From NCBI GenBank assembly GCA_903854805.1, contig CAINXK010000215.1:1-5895 (forward strand): DNA of 5,895 bases, read 5' to 3'. This DNA comes from an uncultured Anaerolineae bacterium (GTDB lineage Bacteria > Chloroflexota > Anaerolineae > Anaerolineales > Villigracilaceae). Every line of letters begins with the position of its first letter. Positions within the stretch are counted from its first letter, which is position 1. The notes under the pieces are model-generated. The model saw only the letters and a list, made by a program, of their open reading frames with translations. It was not told where the DNA came from and ran no database searches. Position numbers and translations under genes: made by a program. This document shows positions 5,671 to 5,895 of this stretch, in pieces.

Positions 5671-5820
5671 ATGCTGGGCAAGAAAACGAAGACTTGGATG
5701 AGTAATTTTGAGTTGCGAAATTTTTTTTATGGAGTTTTAGCGGGTAGTTCATCGGCAGAAAGAAACCCCCACCTGCGAGGAAACCCGGCTTGCAAAATCA
5801 AGGTAAGCAAAGAGGGTTAG
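5671..5820 (+). CDS. Possible small ORF, 49 residues, no recognised family
   Basis: I do not recognise this product. It is an open frame from ATG 5671 to TAG 5818-5820, on the opposite strand to the flagellar genes. The protein would be basic: MLGKKTKTWMSNFELRNFF at 1-19, a short hydrophobic patch YGVLAG (20-25), a Ser/Ala turn, then a hydrophilic Arg/Asn/Lys-rich end with one Cys at residue 41. The NFFYGVLAG patch loosely recalls the membrane start of YtxH-like proteins, but the rest does not follow. AAGGTG lies 11 bases upstream, a little far. A TATACT box sits at 5628-5633, and a strong hairpin follows the stop by 30 bases. Against it, two potential RNA stems lie inside the frame and such a length occurs by chance. 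It is more likely than not that this is not a gene. Confidence 0.22.
   Translation: MLGKKTKTWMSNFELRNFFYGVLAGSSSAERNPHLRGNPACKIKVSKEG
5740..5818 (+). other. Two consecutive potential RNA stem-loops, possible structured leader
   Basis: Stem one is GCGGGT (5740-5745) with ACCTGC (5771-5776), six pairs including one G-U. Stem two is AACCC (5782-5786) with GGGTT (5814-5818), enclosing GCTTGC (5788-5793) with GTAAGC (5803-5808). This is a two-part helix with an internal loop and a nine-base A-rich terminal loop. Together with the hairpin at 5851-5890 they give three structures in a row in the plus direction. The sequence does not match the cores I know for cyclic-di-GMP, cobalamin, TPP or SAM riboswitches, tRNA, SRP RNA or RNase P RNA. 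Short stems of this size can arise by chance, so this is tentative. Confidence 0.25.
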
Positions 5821-5829
5821 ATGAGTCAG

Positions 5830-5885
5830 GACTGATTACGCTTTGGACCGAAGCCAGCGCAACCAGTCAAACGACTGATTACGCT
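5830..5885. repeat. 13-base direct repeat, two copies 43 bases apart
   Basis: GACTGATTACGCT occurs exactly at 5830-5842 and at 5873-5885. The second copy forms the right arm of the hairpin at 5851-5890. The first copy can pair with the same left-arm sequence, giving an alternative fold. The copies are in different reading frames, which argues against a protein-level repeat. Confidence 0.8.
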
Positions 5886-5890
5886 GGCTT
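5851..5890. repeat. Long inverted repeat, 18-bp arms with a 4-base loop
   Basis: AAGCCAGCGCAACCAGTC (5851-5868) pairs with GACTGATTACGCTGGCTT (5873-5890) around AAAC, 16 of 18 positions Watson-Crick and two C-A mismatches. This is by far the strongest hairpin in the window. No T-run follows on either strand (GGGAA to the right; CGGTCC on the minus strand), so it is not a canonical intrinsic terminator. It could be a repetitive palindromic element, an RNA-processing or stabilising structure, or the end of a mobile element cut by the window edge. Confidence 0.8.
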
Positions 5891-5895
5891 GGGAA

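Noticed and set aside
5704..5728. Terminator-like AATTT...AAATT followed by a T-run (plus strand)
   Set aside because: The stem is five A-T pairs with no GC and a nine-base loop, too weak for an intrinsic terminator. The T-run lies inside the possible ORF.
5740..5776. tRNA-like start GCGGGTAGTTCA
   Set aside because: It resembles the 5' part of a glycine tRNA, but the matching 3' acceptor arm is only about 30 bases away and there is no anticodon arm or TTCGA loop at the right spacing.
5830..5885. CRISPR array
   Set aside because: Only two copies of a 13-base repeat, which are better explained as arms of a hairpin, and no cas genes.
5816..5895. Open frames reaching the right edge (plus strand from about 5790 with TTG after GAGGA; minus strand ending at TAA 5838-5836)
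   Set aside because: Both are short, have no recognisable motif, and cross the hairpin and direct repeat. They cannot be judged without sequence beyond the window.

Overview
The window holds one flagellar export/motor gene cluster, read entirely from the minus strand, so transcription runs from high to low coordinates. The gene order is flbD, motA, motB, fliL, fliM, fliN, fliO, fliP. fliP runs off the left edge of the window. This order (flbD-motAB-fliL-fliM-fliN-fliO-fliP, normally followed by fliQ, fliR, flhB and flhA) is the conserved chromosomal order of many flagellated bacteria outside the enterobacteria. Every gene is recognised from family motifs in its translation, and none looks broken.

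Organism: the coding sequence is of moderate GC with AT-rich intergenic DNA. The FliL linker has a Thr/Pro run (VVTATPEP) of a kind common in extracytoplasmic proteins of Chloroflexota (Anaerolineae-like). FliN is the short single-SpoA form, not a FliY fusion. A flagellated Chloroflexota relative is my best guess, but only a guess. The genes alone would also fit Firmicutes-like or other deep-branching bacteria.

Layout: 1-704 is fliP (partial). 714-1588 holds fliO and fliN, joined by a 1-base stop/start overlap. 1604-2647 is fliM. 2651-3235 is fliL. 3236-3372 is a 137-base gap, the only sizeable break inside the cluster. 3373-4976 holds motB and motA, 2 bases apart. 5039-5248 is flbD, whose best start is an internal GTG. 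5249-5895 has no recognisable gene. It is AT-rich up to about 5640 and then becomes rich in inverted repeats.

How the genes work together: MotA and MotB form the ion-driven stator. FlbD (SwrD-like) is associated with motor power, and FliL with stator function. FliM and FliN form the C-ring that receives force and CheY-P signals. FliO and FliP build the core of the type III export gate. The tight spacing implies co-transcription and translational coupling from flbD downward.

The least explained part is the right end. It contains a 12-bp bulged hairpin (5444-5482) and an inverted repeat (5642-5662) next to a possible 49-codon plus-strand ORF (5671-5820). It also has two short stems within that ORF and an 18-bp hairpin with a 4-base loop (5851-5890), whose arm can pair alternatively with an upstream 13-base direct repeat (5830-5842). 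This could be the leader or small gene of a divergent unit outside the window, or a mobile repeat. It cannot be assigned from sequence alone.
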